A stretch of 35,448 bases of DNA from an uncultured Acidobacteriia bacterium (GTDB lineage Bacteria > Acidobacteriota > Terriglobia > Bryobacterales > Bryobacteraceae). Location of the stretch: the NCBI GenBank assembly GCA_903875575.1, contig CAIQWJ010000015.1, forward strand, positions 1 through 35,448, written 5' to 3'. The number at the start of each line of letters is the position of its first letter. The stretch's first letter is position 1. Below, piece by piece: positions 25,652 through 33,779 of this stretch. Below the pieces are notes generated by a model. That model did not search any database, had not been told where the DNA came from, and worked only from the letters and a program-made list of their open reading frames with translations. The position numbers and the translations under genes were made by a program.

Positions 25652-26137
25652 GCAACTGAAACCTACGCGGTGTTCGACACAACTGAAGGCCGCTTCAAAA
25701 TCAAACTCTTCGACGACAAGGCACCCAACACGGTGAAAAACTTCACCGATCTCGCCGAAGGCATCAAGACCGGCAAGCCTTTTTACGATGGCCTCGTCTT
25801 CCATCGCGTCATTCCGGACTTCATGATTCAGGGCGGCTGCCCTCAGGGCACCGGTCGCGGCGGCCCAGGCTACAACTTCGCCGACGAATTCCACCCCACC
25901 CTGAAGCACTCCAAACCAGGCCTCCTCTCCATGGCCAACGCCGGCCCCAATACCAACGGCAGCCAGTTCTTCGTCACCGTCGCCGCCACACCCTGGCTCG
26001 ATAATCGCCACACTATCTTCGGCGAAGTGATCGAAGGCTATGACGTAGCCGAGAAGATTTCCAAACTCCCGAAGGACTCGTCCGACCGCCCGAAGAAAGA
26101 AGTCCGGATCAACACCGTGACCATCGAGCGCGTTTGA
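25649..26137 (+). CDS. Cyclophilin-type peptidyl-prolyl cis-trans isomerase
   Basis: The 162-residue protein is a single cyclophilin domain without signal peptide, so it is cytoplasmic. The active-site Arg is in [13 protein letters not shown] (near residue 53). Other conserved parts are [30 protein letters not shown] and [15 protein letters not shown]. It speeds up proline isomerisation in folding. It overlaps nadD by 4 bases. Confidence 0.95.
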   Translation: MATETYAVFDTTEGRFKIKLFDDKAPNTVKNFTDLAEGIKTGKPFYDGLVFHRVIPDFMIQGGCPQGTGRGGPGYNFADEFHPTLKHSKPGLLSMANAGPNTNGSQFFVTVAATPWLDNRHTIFGEVIEGYDVAEKISKLPKDSSDRPKKEVRINTVTIERV

Positions 26138-26724
26138 CCTCGTCCGCCCCATCGTTGAATTCTCATACGGCGCTTTTTGGCGGAACGTTTGATCCCATTC
26201 ACGACGCGCATCTCGCAATAGCACGCGCCGCACGCAATGAATTTGCGTTGCGGCGCGTTCTCTTTGTCCCCGCCGCCAGTCCGCCCCACAAGTCCGGCCT
26301 GACCGTGGCGTCATACGAAGACCGCGTCCGCATGGTGGAACTCGCCTGCGCTGATGAACCAGGCTTCGAAACCTCCCGCATCGAGCAGGACGCCGTCCCC
26401 AGCTATTCCATCCTCACCATCGAACGCCTGCTCGCCGCCGGCAACGGCCCTCTCGCCTTCCTCATCGGTGCCGACGCCTTCGCCGAAATCCGCACCTGGC
26501 ACCGCTGGCGCGAAGTCGTCAGCCTTGTCGAATTCATCGTCGTCACCAGACCAGGCTCAGTCTACAATGCCCCATCCGAAGCCAGAGTCCACGAACTCCC
26601 GGGCCTCGAACTTCCGGTCTCATCCTCCGAAGTTCGCGAGCAGATCGCCAGGGGCGACACCAGAATTCCAGTCCCCGAGCCAGTACTACACTACATCGCA
26701 CAACACCACCTCTACCGCCGGTAA
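26134..26724 (+). CDS. nadD: Nicotinate-nucleotide adenylyltransferase
   Basis: The 196-residue protein makes deamido-NAD from nicotinate mononucleotide and ATP. The nucleotidyltransferase motif [14 protein letters not shown] lies at residues 14-27. [25 protein letters not shown] and the C-terminal [15 protein letters not shown] are NadD features. The TTG start overlaps the cyclophilin stop, so it is translationally coupled. Confidence 0.95.
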   Translation: MTSSAPSLNSHTALFGGTFDPIHDAHLAIARAARNEFALRRVLFVPAASPPHKSGLTVASYEDRVRMVELACADEPGFETSRIEQDAVPSYSILTIERLLAAGNGPLAFLIGADAFAEIRTWHRWREVVSLVEFIVVTRPGSVYNAPSEARVHELPGLELPVSSSEVREQIARGDTRIPVPEPVLHYIAQHHLYRR

Positions 26725-26778
26725 GCCGATTTGTATATGATCACGGAAGAAACGATTCCGCTACTGCGTCCAATGATC

Positions 26779-27663
26779 ATGAAGCACCTGAGCATAATGG
26801 CATTCACCCTGGCCGCAGTCGTTTCCGCCGCACAGGAGCCAAACTTTGATTCCGCCAGCTTCAAAGTAGCCAATCCGGCAAACCGCCCCGCCCCGGACAA
26901 ACGCACCTCGGGCGGCCCCGGCACCACCGACCCCAGCCATTTCTATTTCGCCAACGCCGACATGGGCGAGCTGATCATGAGGGCCTATGGCGTTAGTCGT
27001 GATCAGGTTTCCGGCCCATGCTGGATTATCGAAGTGAAACGGTGCGCCGGGGAATGGGTGAACTTCGAACTCACCGCCACCATGCCGCCCGACACAACCG
27101 AAGAGCGTTTCGACGCAATGCTCCGGACCTTGTTAGCCACGCGTTTCCGCCTGGCAATCCACCACCAGACAAGAAATGTCCCCGGCTACGAGCTCGCCGT
27201 CATCGAAGGCAACGTCAGTCCCGAGCATCCGGTAGCCCCGCCCGGAGACGAAGCGTGGATGGCAAGAACTCACCCACCCGGTGTGTCGTTGATGGTTGGC
27301 CTGTCGGGCGACGGCGAGCGCGCTCTGTTCCGCAACCAGTCGATGGCGGAGTTTGTCACACACCTGGAACCTATGGCCGGCCTCGCACTCGGGATGGACA
27401 GGGAGAAAGTCGGCAAACCGAAGATCACGGACAAAACCGGCCTCACCGGCAAGTACAGTTTCAACTTCGGCTTCTCGTGCCCGTGCCTTGCGACAGTAGG
27501 TTACCAATTCCCCGGCGGCCTCTCGAACGATCCGGTCGGTGTTCCTCTCCCGAATATTTTCGACGCACTCCGCGACCAACTCGGGCTGAAACTGCAAAGA
27601 ACGGCGAACGTCCCTGAAGACGTGATCGTCGTCGATCACGTCGAAAGAGCGCCCATTCCATAA
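26779..27663 (+). CDS. TIGR03435-family secreted protein
   Basis: The 294-residue protein begins MKHLSIMAFTLAAVVSA-AQ, a signal peptide. The family pattern follows: FDSASFKVANP, the 'ANADMGELIMRAYGV' motif, WVNFELTATMP, LRTLLATRFRLAIHHQTRNVPGYEL, then KITDKTGLTGKYSFNF and the C-terminal LRDQLGLKLQRTANVPEDVIVVDHVERAP. TIGR03435 proteins are a large, mainly acidobacterial paralogous family, often near BlaR1/M56-type regulators; none is seen here. Function unknown. The ATG two codons upstream (26773) is an alternative start, and neither has a clear ribosome-binding site. Confidence 0.88.
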   Translation: MKHLSIMAFTLAAVVSAAQEPNFDSASFKVANPANRPAPDKRTSGGPGTTDPSHFYFANADMGELIMRAYGVSRDQVSGPCWIIEVKRCAGEWVNFELTATMPPDTTEERFDAMLRTLLATRFRLAIHHQTRNVPGYELAVIEGNVSPEHPVAPPGDEAWMARTHPPGVSLMVGLSGDGERALFRNQSMAEFVTHLEPMAGLALGMDREKVGKPKITDKTGLTGKYSFNFGFSCPCLATVGYQFPGGLSNDPVGVPLPNIFDALRDQLGLKLQRTANVPEDVIVVDHVERAPIP

Positions 27664-27725
27664 GTTCGGAGAACTGATCCTTCAGACTCCAGTCGAACGC
27701 CGCCATTTGCTTCCCGCGGCGTCAA

Positions 27726-28031
27726 TCAACCCATCGATCGCGATTCCATCCGGTAAGATTCATATCCGGGCCGCTTCGAAATCCTTAAACTGTCCCCGTT
27801 GGAGAAGCCCAACATCAGGGCTTTATCCGCTTCGGTAGTTGCCGAGATGACCGAGCACTCCAACAGACTCATAAGACTGGATTGCGTGAACGGAAATGTC
27901 GTCAGTCCGCGCTCTTCCGTGCCGCCGCGAACGTGCTCAAAATCAGCCTCGATGGTCAACAGAATCTGATCCTGCAGATGAACATAGACGCTGAATTGGG
28001 CGAAGCATACCAGCTCGACGCGTCTGGTACC
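27726..28031 (-). pseudogene. C-terminal remnant of a gene of unknown function
   Basis: A 101-codon stretch on the minus strand without a usable start reads GTRRVELVCFAQFSVYVHLQ, then DQILLTIEADFEHVRGG, and ends near LMLGFSNGDSLRISKRPGYE. It has the β-strand alternation and acidic pairs of a real protein. Its 5' part overlaps the DUF433 gene in another frame. The first possible start is a TTG at 27959. It looks like a gene that lost its beginning when it was joined to the DUF433 gene. Confidence 0.5.
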
Positions 28032-28288
28032 AGAATTTGGATGTCCTTCGGCGTGATTGCCTCGTCGCGTATCTGGCCATCAATGTGTGACGACGCAAAC
28101 TGCAAAGCCTGCTGAATATCGGCCTCGGTCAGATCCGGATAGTCGCCAAACAGCTCCGCCCGCTCTGGGTAGCTGCCCAGGATTTCGAGCACCCGTTTGA
28201 CCGTGATCCGCAGACCGCGAATGCAGGGCTGCCCATCCATCTTGTCTGCCTCGATTGTGATGCGGTCAAATGGTGCCTTCAACGTCAC
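27956..28288 (-). CDS. DUF433 antitoxin-like protein with a foreign C-terminus
   Basis: Residues 1-~72 are a standard DUF433 protein: KMDGQPCIRGLRITVKRVLEI, then YPDLTEADIQQALQFASSH and IDGQI. These helix-turn-helix-like antitoxins normally end soon after this point and sit beside a PIN-like (DUF5615) toxin. Here the frame continues for about 38 atypical residues (DEAITPKDIQILVPDASSWY onward) into the remnant of another gene, and no toxin gene is present. The GTG start at 28288 fits the family N-terminus. The gene is divergent from secA2. Confidence 0.7.
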   Translation of the reverse strand: MTLKAPFDRITIEADKMDGQPCIRGLRITVKRVLEILGSYPERAELFGDYPDLTEADIQQALQFASSHIDGQIRDEAITPKDIQILVPDASSWYASPNSASMFICRIRFC

Positions 28289-28385
28289 AGTCAGAGTTTA
28301 GCGTGTTTTTCGCCACACCCTCCCAAAGTCGCCCGCCATCCCCCATGCGCCAAACTAAAGTCATCCACCACAACCGGAACCCACC

Positions 28386-30644
28386 GTGTCCCTTAAATCC
28401 CTCCTACGCCTCATCGGCCTCGGCCACCCCGAAACCGAAGACCAACTCCGCGCCATCACCCTCCGCCGCGACCACCTCTCCGCCCTAACCACCCCCCAAC
28501 TTCGCACCGCCGTCCTCGCCCTCACCCCCGCCACCCCCATCACCGAAATCTTCGCCCTCACAGCCGTCGTCGCCGAACGCACCCTCGGCCTCCGCATGTT
28601 CCCCGTCCAATTCCACGGCGCCCTCGCCCTCAGCCGCGCCAACATCGCCGAAATGCAGACCGGCGAAGGCAAAACCCTAGCCGCCGTCCCCGCCGTCGTC
28701 GTGTTCGCCCTCGCCCATCGCGGCGTCCACGTCCTCACCGCCAACGACTACCTCGCCCGCCGCGACGCCGCCTGGATGCGCCCCGTCTACGACTTCTTCA
28801 ACCTCTCCACCGCCCACATTTCCCAGGACATGTCCGCCGACGAACGCCGCGCCGCCTACCTCGCCGACATCACCTACGCCACCGCTAACGAAGTCGGTTT
28901 CGACTATCTCCGCGACGGCCTGGCCCGCCATCCCTCCGAACTCGTCCTGCGCCCCTTCTCGACCGCCGTCGTCGACGAAGCCGATTCCATCCTCATCGAC
29001 GAAGCCCGCATCCCCCTCGTCATCGCCGGCGGCCTCCCCGAAGATTCCGCCGAAGCCTACCGCATCGACGCGCTCGTCTCAGGCCTCCGCCTCTATCACC
29101 ACTATTCCCTCGACGAAAACGGCCGCAACGTCCGCCTCACAGACGCCGGCATCGAACGCATGGAAGCCGCCCTCGGCTGCGGCAGTCTCTTCGACGAAGA
29201 GAACCACAGCCTCCTCACCGCCACGCAGGACGCCCTCCACGCCCACGCCCTCCTCCGTCGCGATGTCGATTACGTCGTCAAAGACGGTGCCATCGAAATG
29301 GTCGACGAATTCAAAGGCCGCATCGCGCAAAACCGCCGCTGGCCCGCCGGCCTCCATTCCGCCGTCGAGGCCAAGGAACGCGTCGCGCTCAAAACCCAGG
29401 GCCGCGTCCTCGGCTCCGTCACCGTGCAAAGCCTCATCGCCATGTATGAACGCGTCTGCGGCATGACCGGCACTGCCGCCACCCAGGCCGATGAATTCTG
29501 GAAGATCTACAAACTCCCGGTCACCGCCATCCCGCCCAATCGCCCCATCATCCGCGAAGACCTTCCCGACATCGTCTATGCCGATAAACAAGCGCGCCAG
29601 CACGCCGTCGTCGAAGAGATCCGCAAGGTCCACAACGCTGGACGACCCATCCTGATCGGCACCGCCAGCGTCGCCGAATCCGAAGAACTCAGCCATCTCC
29701 TGCACGCCGCCGATATCCCGCACGCCGTCCTGAACGCCCGCAATGACGAAGCCGAAGCGGCAATCATTGGACAAGCCGGAGCCATCGGCGCGGTGACGGT
29801 CTCCACCAACATGGCGGGCAGAGGCACAGACATTTTGCTCGGCGGCAATCCCCCAAGGGATCACGATAAAGTAGTCGAACTCGGCGGCCTCTACGTCCTC
29901 GGCACCACGCGGCACGAAGCCAGACGCATCGACAATCAACTGAGAGGCCGCGCCGGACGTCAGGGCGATCCCGGCACCTCGCGCTTCTTCATCAGCCTGG
30001 ATGACGACTTACTTGTCCGTTTCGGAATAGCCCACAACCCCGATATAGAAAGCGTGCAGCGCACCGCCGAGAGCCAGAATCTCGAAATCCGCCAGACCCT
30101 CTGGAAGTACGATTGCGCCGTCGAATTCCACCGCCGCGAAATGCGCGAAACACGCCGTCAGGTCTTATTGGATTCGGACTGGAGCGTAGCGTCCATGCTG
30201 GCCACATTCGATGAAGCAAGCCCCGACGAACCCGACAACTCACAATACGAAGACCTCGTCAAATCAACCAGCCGCGAAGCCATCGAAACCGCAGGCCGCA
30301 AAATCACTCTCGCCGTCATCGACGAAGTCTGGGCCGACTATCTCGCCAACGTCGCCGAACTCCGCAGCGGCGTCGTCTGGACCGCCTGGGGCAGTGGCGA
30401 CCCCCTCTACAAATTCCTCACCGGAGAACGCGAAATCTACGAAGACTTCGTGCAAAGTGTGCGCGAAGGCGTAGCCCAGGCCTTCGCCGAAGCCACCATC
30501 CGGAAAGGCGAAATCGAATTCTCCAACGCCGAGCGCCTCGAACGCGGAGCCACCTGGACCTACGTAACCACCGACCAGCCTTTCGGCACCATGACCGAGC
30601 GCATCATGAAAAGCCTCCGCCAGAAATTCTCAAAGAAGCAATAG
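28386..30644 (+). CDS. secA2: Accessory SecA-type preprotein translocase ATPase
   Basis: The 752-residue protein has all SecA motor motifs: Walker A MQTGEGKT (~89-96), TANDYLARRD, DEADSILIDEARIPL (~198), GMTGTA, VSTNMAGRGTDI (~472) and LRGRAGRQGDPG (~520). It is clearly shorter than canonical SecA (~900 residues) and lacks the C-terminal linker with the Cys-rich zinc/SecB motif. The usual DEARTPL reads DEARIPL. It is best read as an accessory SecA (SecA2-like) that exports a subset of proteins. No dedicated substrate or accessory Sec gene lies nearby. The start is a GTG without a clear ribosome-binding site. Confidence 0.9.
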   Translation: MSLKSLLRLIGLGHPETEDQLRAITLRRDHLSALTTPQLRTAVLALTPATPITEIFALTAVVAERTLGLRMFPVQFHGALALSRANIAEMQTGEGKTLAAVPAVVVFALAHRGVHVLTANDYLARRDAAWMRPVYDFFNLSTAHISQDMSADERRAAYLADITYATANEVGFDYLRDGLARHPSELVLRPFSTAVVDEADSILIDEARIPLVIAGGLPEDSAEAYRIDALVSGLRLYHHYSLDENGRNVRLTDAGIERMEAALGCGSLFDEENHSLLTATQDALHAHALLRRDVDYVVKDGAIEMVDEFKGRIAQNRRWPAGLHSAVEAKERVALKTQGRVLGSVTVQSLIAMYERVCGMTGTAATQADEFWKIYKLPVTAIPPNRPIIREDLPDIVYADKQARQHAVVEEIRKVHNAGRPILIGTASVAESEELSHLLHAADIPHAVLNARNDEAEAAIIGQAGAIGAVTVSTNMAGRGTDILLGGNPPRDHDKVVELGGLYVLGTTRHEARRIDNQLRGRAGRQGDPGTSRFFISLDDDLLVRFGIAHNPDIESVQRTAESQNLEIRQTLWKYDCAVEFHRREMRETRRQVLLDSDWSVASMLATFDEASPDEPDNSQYEDLVKSTSREAIETAGRKITLAVIDEVWADYLANVAELRSGVVWTAWGSGDPLYKFLTGEREIYEDFVQSVREGVAQAFAEATIRKGEIEFSNAERLERGATWTYVTTDQPFGTMTERIMKSLRQKFSKKQ

Positions 30645-30723
30645 ATTTGGCAGGTCCTTGCCCGTGCTTCTCGTTTTTCAGCGGCTTTCCTGCTCGACAC
30701 GCACCTACGGGTCCGACCGGGTG

Positions 30724-30761
30724 GCATAGGCTTTAGCCTGTGGGGTCGAGCGAAGCTCGAC
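30724..30761. repeat. Two adjacent palindromes after secA2
   Basis: CATAGGCT-TT-AGCCTGTG (one mismatch, about 30725-30742) is followed at once by the perfect GTCGAGC-GAA-GCTCGAC (30745-30761). Both look like dispersed palindromic elements of the kind abundant in acidobacterial genomes. Confidence 0.55.
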
Positions 30762-30873
30762 GATCAGGCGCAATTTCTGCAATCCTGGCGAGCAATGACT
30801 TCTGTGCTTCCTCAAGCGACTGCACCGCCATCTCGCGAGTAACCGTCGGAAACTGCCGCAGGAATTCTTCCAT
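30733..30873 (-). pseudogene. C-terminal DUF433-like remnant (46 codons)
   Basis: From an ATG at 30873 the minus strand reads MEEFLRQFPTVTREMAVQSL, then EEAQKSLLARIAEI. It resembles the last helices of DUF433 proteins ('FLxxFPxVTREQAVxAL'). The N-terminal half is missing, with an in-frame stop just upstream, and its last residues run into the palindromes. It may be translated but is probably a remnant. Confidence 0.4.
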
Positions 30874-30911
30874 GCGATTCCCATCCTACCGTCCCCGCAG
30901 CCTGCCTAACC

Positions 30912-30938
30912 GAACCGCGACTAATAAAGGAGCGGCAC
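30912..30938 (+). repeat. Dispersed repeat, copy 5 (two-base insertion)
   Basis: Same as copies 1 and 2 except ACTAATAAAGG instead of ACTAAAAGG. It lies between the DUF433 remnant and the GntR operon. Confidence 0.75.
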
Positions 30939-31026
30939 GCCAAACCGTTTCCGCGAGGCAAACTCCCATCTTCCCTAATCCCCACATCTCCCGGCCATCC
31001 CTAACCCCACTCCGCCGGAGGCGGAC

Positions 31027-31061
31027 GCTGATAGCTGAAAGCTGACCGCTGAAAGCTAAAA
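31027..31061. repeat. Five tandem heptamers
   Basis: GCTGATA, GCTGAAA, GCTGACC, GCTGAAA and GCTAAAA follow one another directly, ending four bases before the -35 box of the GntR operon. Confidence 0.8.
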
Positions 31062-31065
31062 CCCC

Positions 31066-31102
31066 TTGACTTCACTGTACTAGCAGTTATAATACAGATA
31101 TG
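31066..31102 (+). promoter_or_regulatory. Near-consensus promoter and operator of the GntR-ABC operon, leaderless start
   Basis: TTGACT (31066-31071) and TATAAT (31088-31093) are spaced 16 bases. The ATG follows TATAAT after exactly six bases, so the mRNA is probably leaderless. A 23-bp imperfect palindrome with CTGTA (31075-31079) and TACAG (31093-31097) as arms covers the spacer and -10 box, a good site for the YtrA-type repressor encoded by the first gene. Confidence 0.75.
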
Positions 31103-31492
31103 ATTCCGTTCCGGCTGGTCTTCCAGCCCGGCATTTCACTCTGCGACCAAACCGTCTACGCCGTCAAACGCGCCGTAGTAGCCGGCAAACTCCGCCCGGG
31201 CGACCCCTTCCCCTCCGTCCGCGTCCTCAGCAAAGAACTCCACATCAACCCCAACACCGCCCACAAAGTCGTCACCCAGCTCGTCCGCGAAGGCCTCCTC
31301 GAAGTCCAGGTCGGCCAGGGCACCGTAGTCTCTACCCGACCCACCCCCGGCGCAGGCGAACGCGGGCGCCTCCTGCGCGACGAAATGGAAAAACTCGTAG
31401 TCGAAGCAAAAAAACTAGGCATGGAACTCGACGACGTCCTCACCGGCGTCGAACGTCTCTGGAAGAAATTGGAAGGAAGCGACAAAGCATGA
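31100..31492 (+). CDS. GntR-family regulator, YtrA subfamily
   Basis: The 130-residue protein has the GntR winged helix: YAVKRAVVAGKLRPGDPFPSV, RVLSKELHINPNTAHKVVTQL, then VREGLLEVQVGQGTVV. The short C-terminal part (two helices, ~90-130) is the YtrA-type dimerisation domain rather than a large ligand-binding domain. YtrA regulators usually repress an ABC transporter operon that follows them and are relieved by cell-envelope stress or antibiotics. It overlaps the ATPase gene by 4 bases (ATGA). Confidence 0.93.
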   Translation: MIPFRLVFQPGISLCDQTVYAVKRAVVAGKLRPGDPFPSVRVLSKELHINPNTAHKVVTQLVREGLLEVQVGQGTVVSTRPTPGAGERGRLLRDEMEKLVVEAKKLGMELDDVLTGVERLWKKLEGSDKA

Positions 31493-32385
31493 ACCCCATC
31501 CGCTGCGTGGAAGTCTCAAAGAAATTCCGACGCGTGCAGGCGCTCGACCGATTGAATCTCGAAGTCCCCGAAGGCGCCGTCTACGCCCTCATCGGCGCCA
31601 ACGGCGCGGGCAAAACCACCGCCATCAAAACCATGATGAACATCCTCGAACCCGATGCCGGCCTCATCGAAATCGCGGGCAAAGATTCCCGCCGCCTCCG
31701 TGGTCCCGACTTTCAGACCATCGGCTACGTCTCCGAAAACCAAAAACTCCCCGAGTGGATGACCGTCGACTACCTGATGCGCTACCTCAAGCCCTTCTAC
31801 CCCACCTGGGACGACACGGCCGCCGCCACCCTGATCCGCAAATTCGGCCTCCCCGGCGACCGCAAACTCAGCCAGCTCTCGCGTGGCATGAAGATGAAGG
31901 CCGCCCTCGCCTCTTCGCTCGCCTGCCACCCGCGCCTCGTGGTTCTCGACGAACCCTTCAGCGGTCTCGACCCCCTCGTCCGCGACGAATTCATCGAAGG
32001 TCTGATCGAAAGCGCCGAAGGCACGACGATTCTCATCTCCTCTCACGACCTCGCCGAAATCGAAAGTTTCGCCAGCCACGCCGGCTATCTCGAACAGGGC
32101 CGAATGCGCTTCTCCGAGGAAATGTCGTCGCTCTCCGCGCGCTTCCGCGAAGTGGAAGTAACGCTCGGCGAACCGACCGACCTGCCACGCAACTGGCCCG
32201 CCGAATGGTTGCAGCCGCAAACATCCCCGGCAGTCATACGCTTCATCGACACGCAGTTCGATGAACGCGCCATCACCGACCGCGTCCGCGCACTCTTCCC
32301 CCGCATGATGGAGCTCAACGCGCGCGCCATGCCGCTGCGGGAAATCTTCGTGACGCTGGCAAAGGAAGAGCGGAAGGCCGCATGA
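31489..32385 (+). CDS. ABC transporter ATP-binding protein
   Basis: The 298-residue ATPase has Walker A GANGAGKTT (36-44), Q-loop in IGYVSENQKLPEWMTV, signature LSRGMKMK (~131, LSGGQ-like), Walker B LVVLDEPFSGLDP (~152) and the switch His in ISSHDLAEIE. It belongs to the YtrB/NatA-like class of export-type ATPases. A ~90-residue C-terminal domain follows. It is coupled to the upstream regulator and to the permease downstream (ATGA overlaps at both ends). Confidence 0.94.
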   Translation: MNPIRCVEVSKKFRRVQALDRLNLEVPEGAVYALIGANGAGKTTAIKTMMNILEPDAGLIEIAGKDSRRLRGPDFQTIGYVSENQKLPEWMTVDYLMRYLKPFYPTWDDTAAATLIRKFGLPGDRKLSQLSRGMKMKAALASSLACHPRLVVLDEPFSGLDPLVRDEFIEGLIESAEGTTILISSHDLAEIESFASHAGYLEQGRMRFSEEMSSLSARFREVEVTLGEPTDLPRNWPAEWLQPQTSPAVIRFIDTQFDERAITDRVRALFPRMMELNARAMPLREIFVTLAKEERKAA

Positions 32386-33776
32386 AGCAGGCGCTGCACA
32401 TATTCGCGAAGGATGTCCGCCGCCTCTGGCCACTGATCGTTCTGGTGCTAGCCGACTTCACGCTCTTCGCCTTCACAGCGCCCAGTGATGGGCTTGGACA
32501 ATTCCTGCTAACCGTTTTATGCTGGACGCTCACGGCTCTCGCGGTGTTGGAGGACGCGCCCGCGCAGGAAAGTCCCTTCTGGCTGACGCGCCCATACAAT
32601 CGCGGCAGCCTCCTCGCCGCCAAAACGGTTTTCGTACTCGCGTTCGTATTCTTGCCACTGCTGATTGCGGGAATCGTGAACGAACTGCGTGCCAGTGTGG
32701 ACGTCCTCGCAAATGCGGGCACGCTCCTCTTACTGGGTATCGGACGCGGCGCGTTCTTGATCCTTCCTGGCCTCGCAGTCGGCGCGGTGACCAGAACCAT
32801 GAAGCAGTTCGCGGGTATGATCGGCGCGCTAATGATCGGCTTCGTCGCGTGCGACAACTATGCCGCGGTGCACTGGGTGGCTCGCGTTGACCCGACCTAC
32901 TCTACAGATCCCAACCTGATTCTGTTTCCCTCCGGCCTGGTCGCCCTGGCAGTGATCGCTCTGCAATACATCCGACGCAACACAAACCTGAGCGCCGCAC
33001 TGATCGTATTCATGGTCATCGCAACATCGCTGGTTGCGCGACTCGACGCCATCACACGCTGGACCGTAAACACCACGAACGGCCGTTTCGACCCAACCGG
33101 GATACGAATCACACTCGATAAGAGTGCAAGCACACAAGAGAGCGGCAACTGTTTCAGCACTCCCCTGAAAGTAGAGGGCCTACCCAGGGGTGCGGCTCTG
33201 CGCGCACACGGGCGTCAGGAAATGCGGCTGGCATCTCGGTTGCTCGGCACGCAGGAAGGCAGGCACGGTAGTTTCACAGTCAACGATAGGGATGGCTATC
33301 TTCAGGCCGTCTGTCTCGGTGGGTTCGGCCCCGAGATGCTGGCGTCACTCATCGTGTCTGTGAATTATGAAGTTGTTACTGTCGTTCCGATTGCAAAATT
33401 TCCGGTGCGGCCAGGCCTTCAGGCCCTCTCCGGCGCGGGCGAGTGCGACATGGTGACGCAATTTCCCCCACACTTGCAGTGCCGCATAGTAGAACCAGCA
33501 ATCGGCACGGTGGGTACCCAACTGGAGTACAACGGCTTGAGTTCGCACTCCGAAGAACGCATCGTTCCAGGTCTTAGTCTTTCGCCGATTCTGCTGGTGA
33601 ATTTTGACGGTCCGGCTCCGCGATTCCAGCCCCGTCCGTGGTTCGAAGAAGCCATGAAGCATCCCGAAGCCCGCTTCATCCTGCAAACCGAACGAGTCAT
33701 CGGCTACGTCCACGCCGACCTCTCATATAGCGGCATCGTCTTCCCGCCCACACAACCAGACAGAAAGGTCCAATAG
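32382..33776 (+). CDS. ABC transporter membrane protein with an extracytoplasmic domain, 1
   Basis: The 464-residue protein starts with a short cytoplasmic helix, MKQALHIFAKDVRRLWP, then about six transmembrane segments up to residue ~225 (IVLVLADFTLFAF, VFVLAFVFLPLLIAGIV, FAGMIGALMIGFVA, LIVFMVIATSLVA). The remaining ~240 residues are soluble and β-rich, outside the membrane. The motif SPFWLTRPYNRGSLLAAKT recurs in the next gene. The substrate is unknown. The two-gene membrane set suggests a heterodimer with the ATPase. Confidence 0.85.
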   Translation: MKQALHIFAKDVRRLWPLIVLVLADFTLFAFTAPSDGLGQFLLTVLCWTLTALAVLEDAPAQESPFWLTRPYNRGSLLAAKTVFVLAFVFLPLLIAGIVNELRASVDVLANAGTLLLLGIGRGAFLILPGLAVGAVTRTMKQFAGMIGALMIGFVACDNYAAVHWVARVDPTYSTDPNLILFPSGLVALAVIALQYIRRNTNLSAALIVFMVIATSLVARLDAITRWTVNTTNGRFDPTGIRITLDKSASTQESGNCFSTPLKVEGLPRGAALRAHGRQEMRLASRLLGTQEGRHGSFTVNDRDGYLQAVCLGGFGPEMLASLIVSVNYEVVTVVPIAKFPVRPGLQALSGAGECDMVTQFPPHLQCRIVEPAIGTVGTQLEYNGLSSHSEERIVPGLSLSPILLVNFDGPAPRFQPRPWFEEAMKHPEARFILQTERVIGYVHADLSYSGIVFPPTQPDRKVQ

Positions 33777-33779
33777 AAG

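Noticed and set aside
29079-29939. A 286-codon Gly/Asp/Val-rich frame antisense to secA2
   Set aside because: Typical shadow of GC-rich coding sequence; secA2 motifs are intact in the sense frame.
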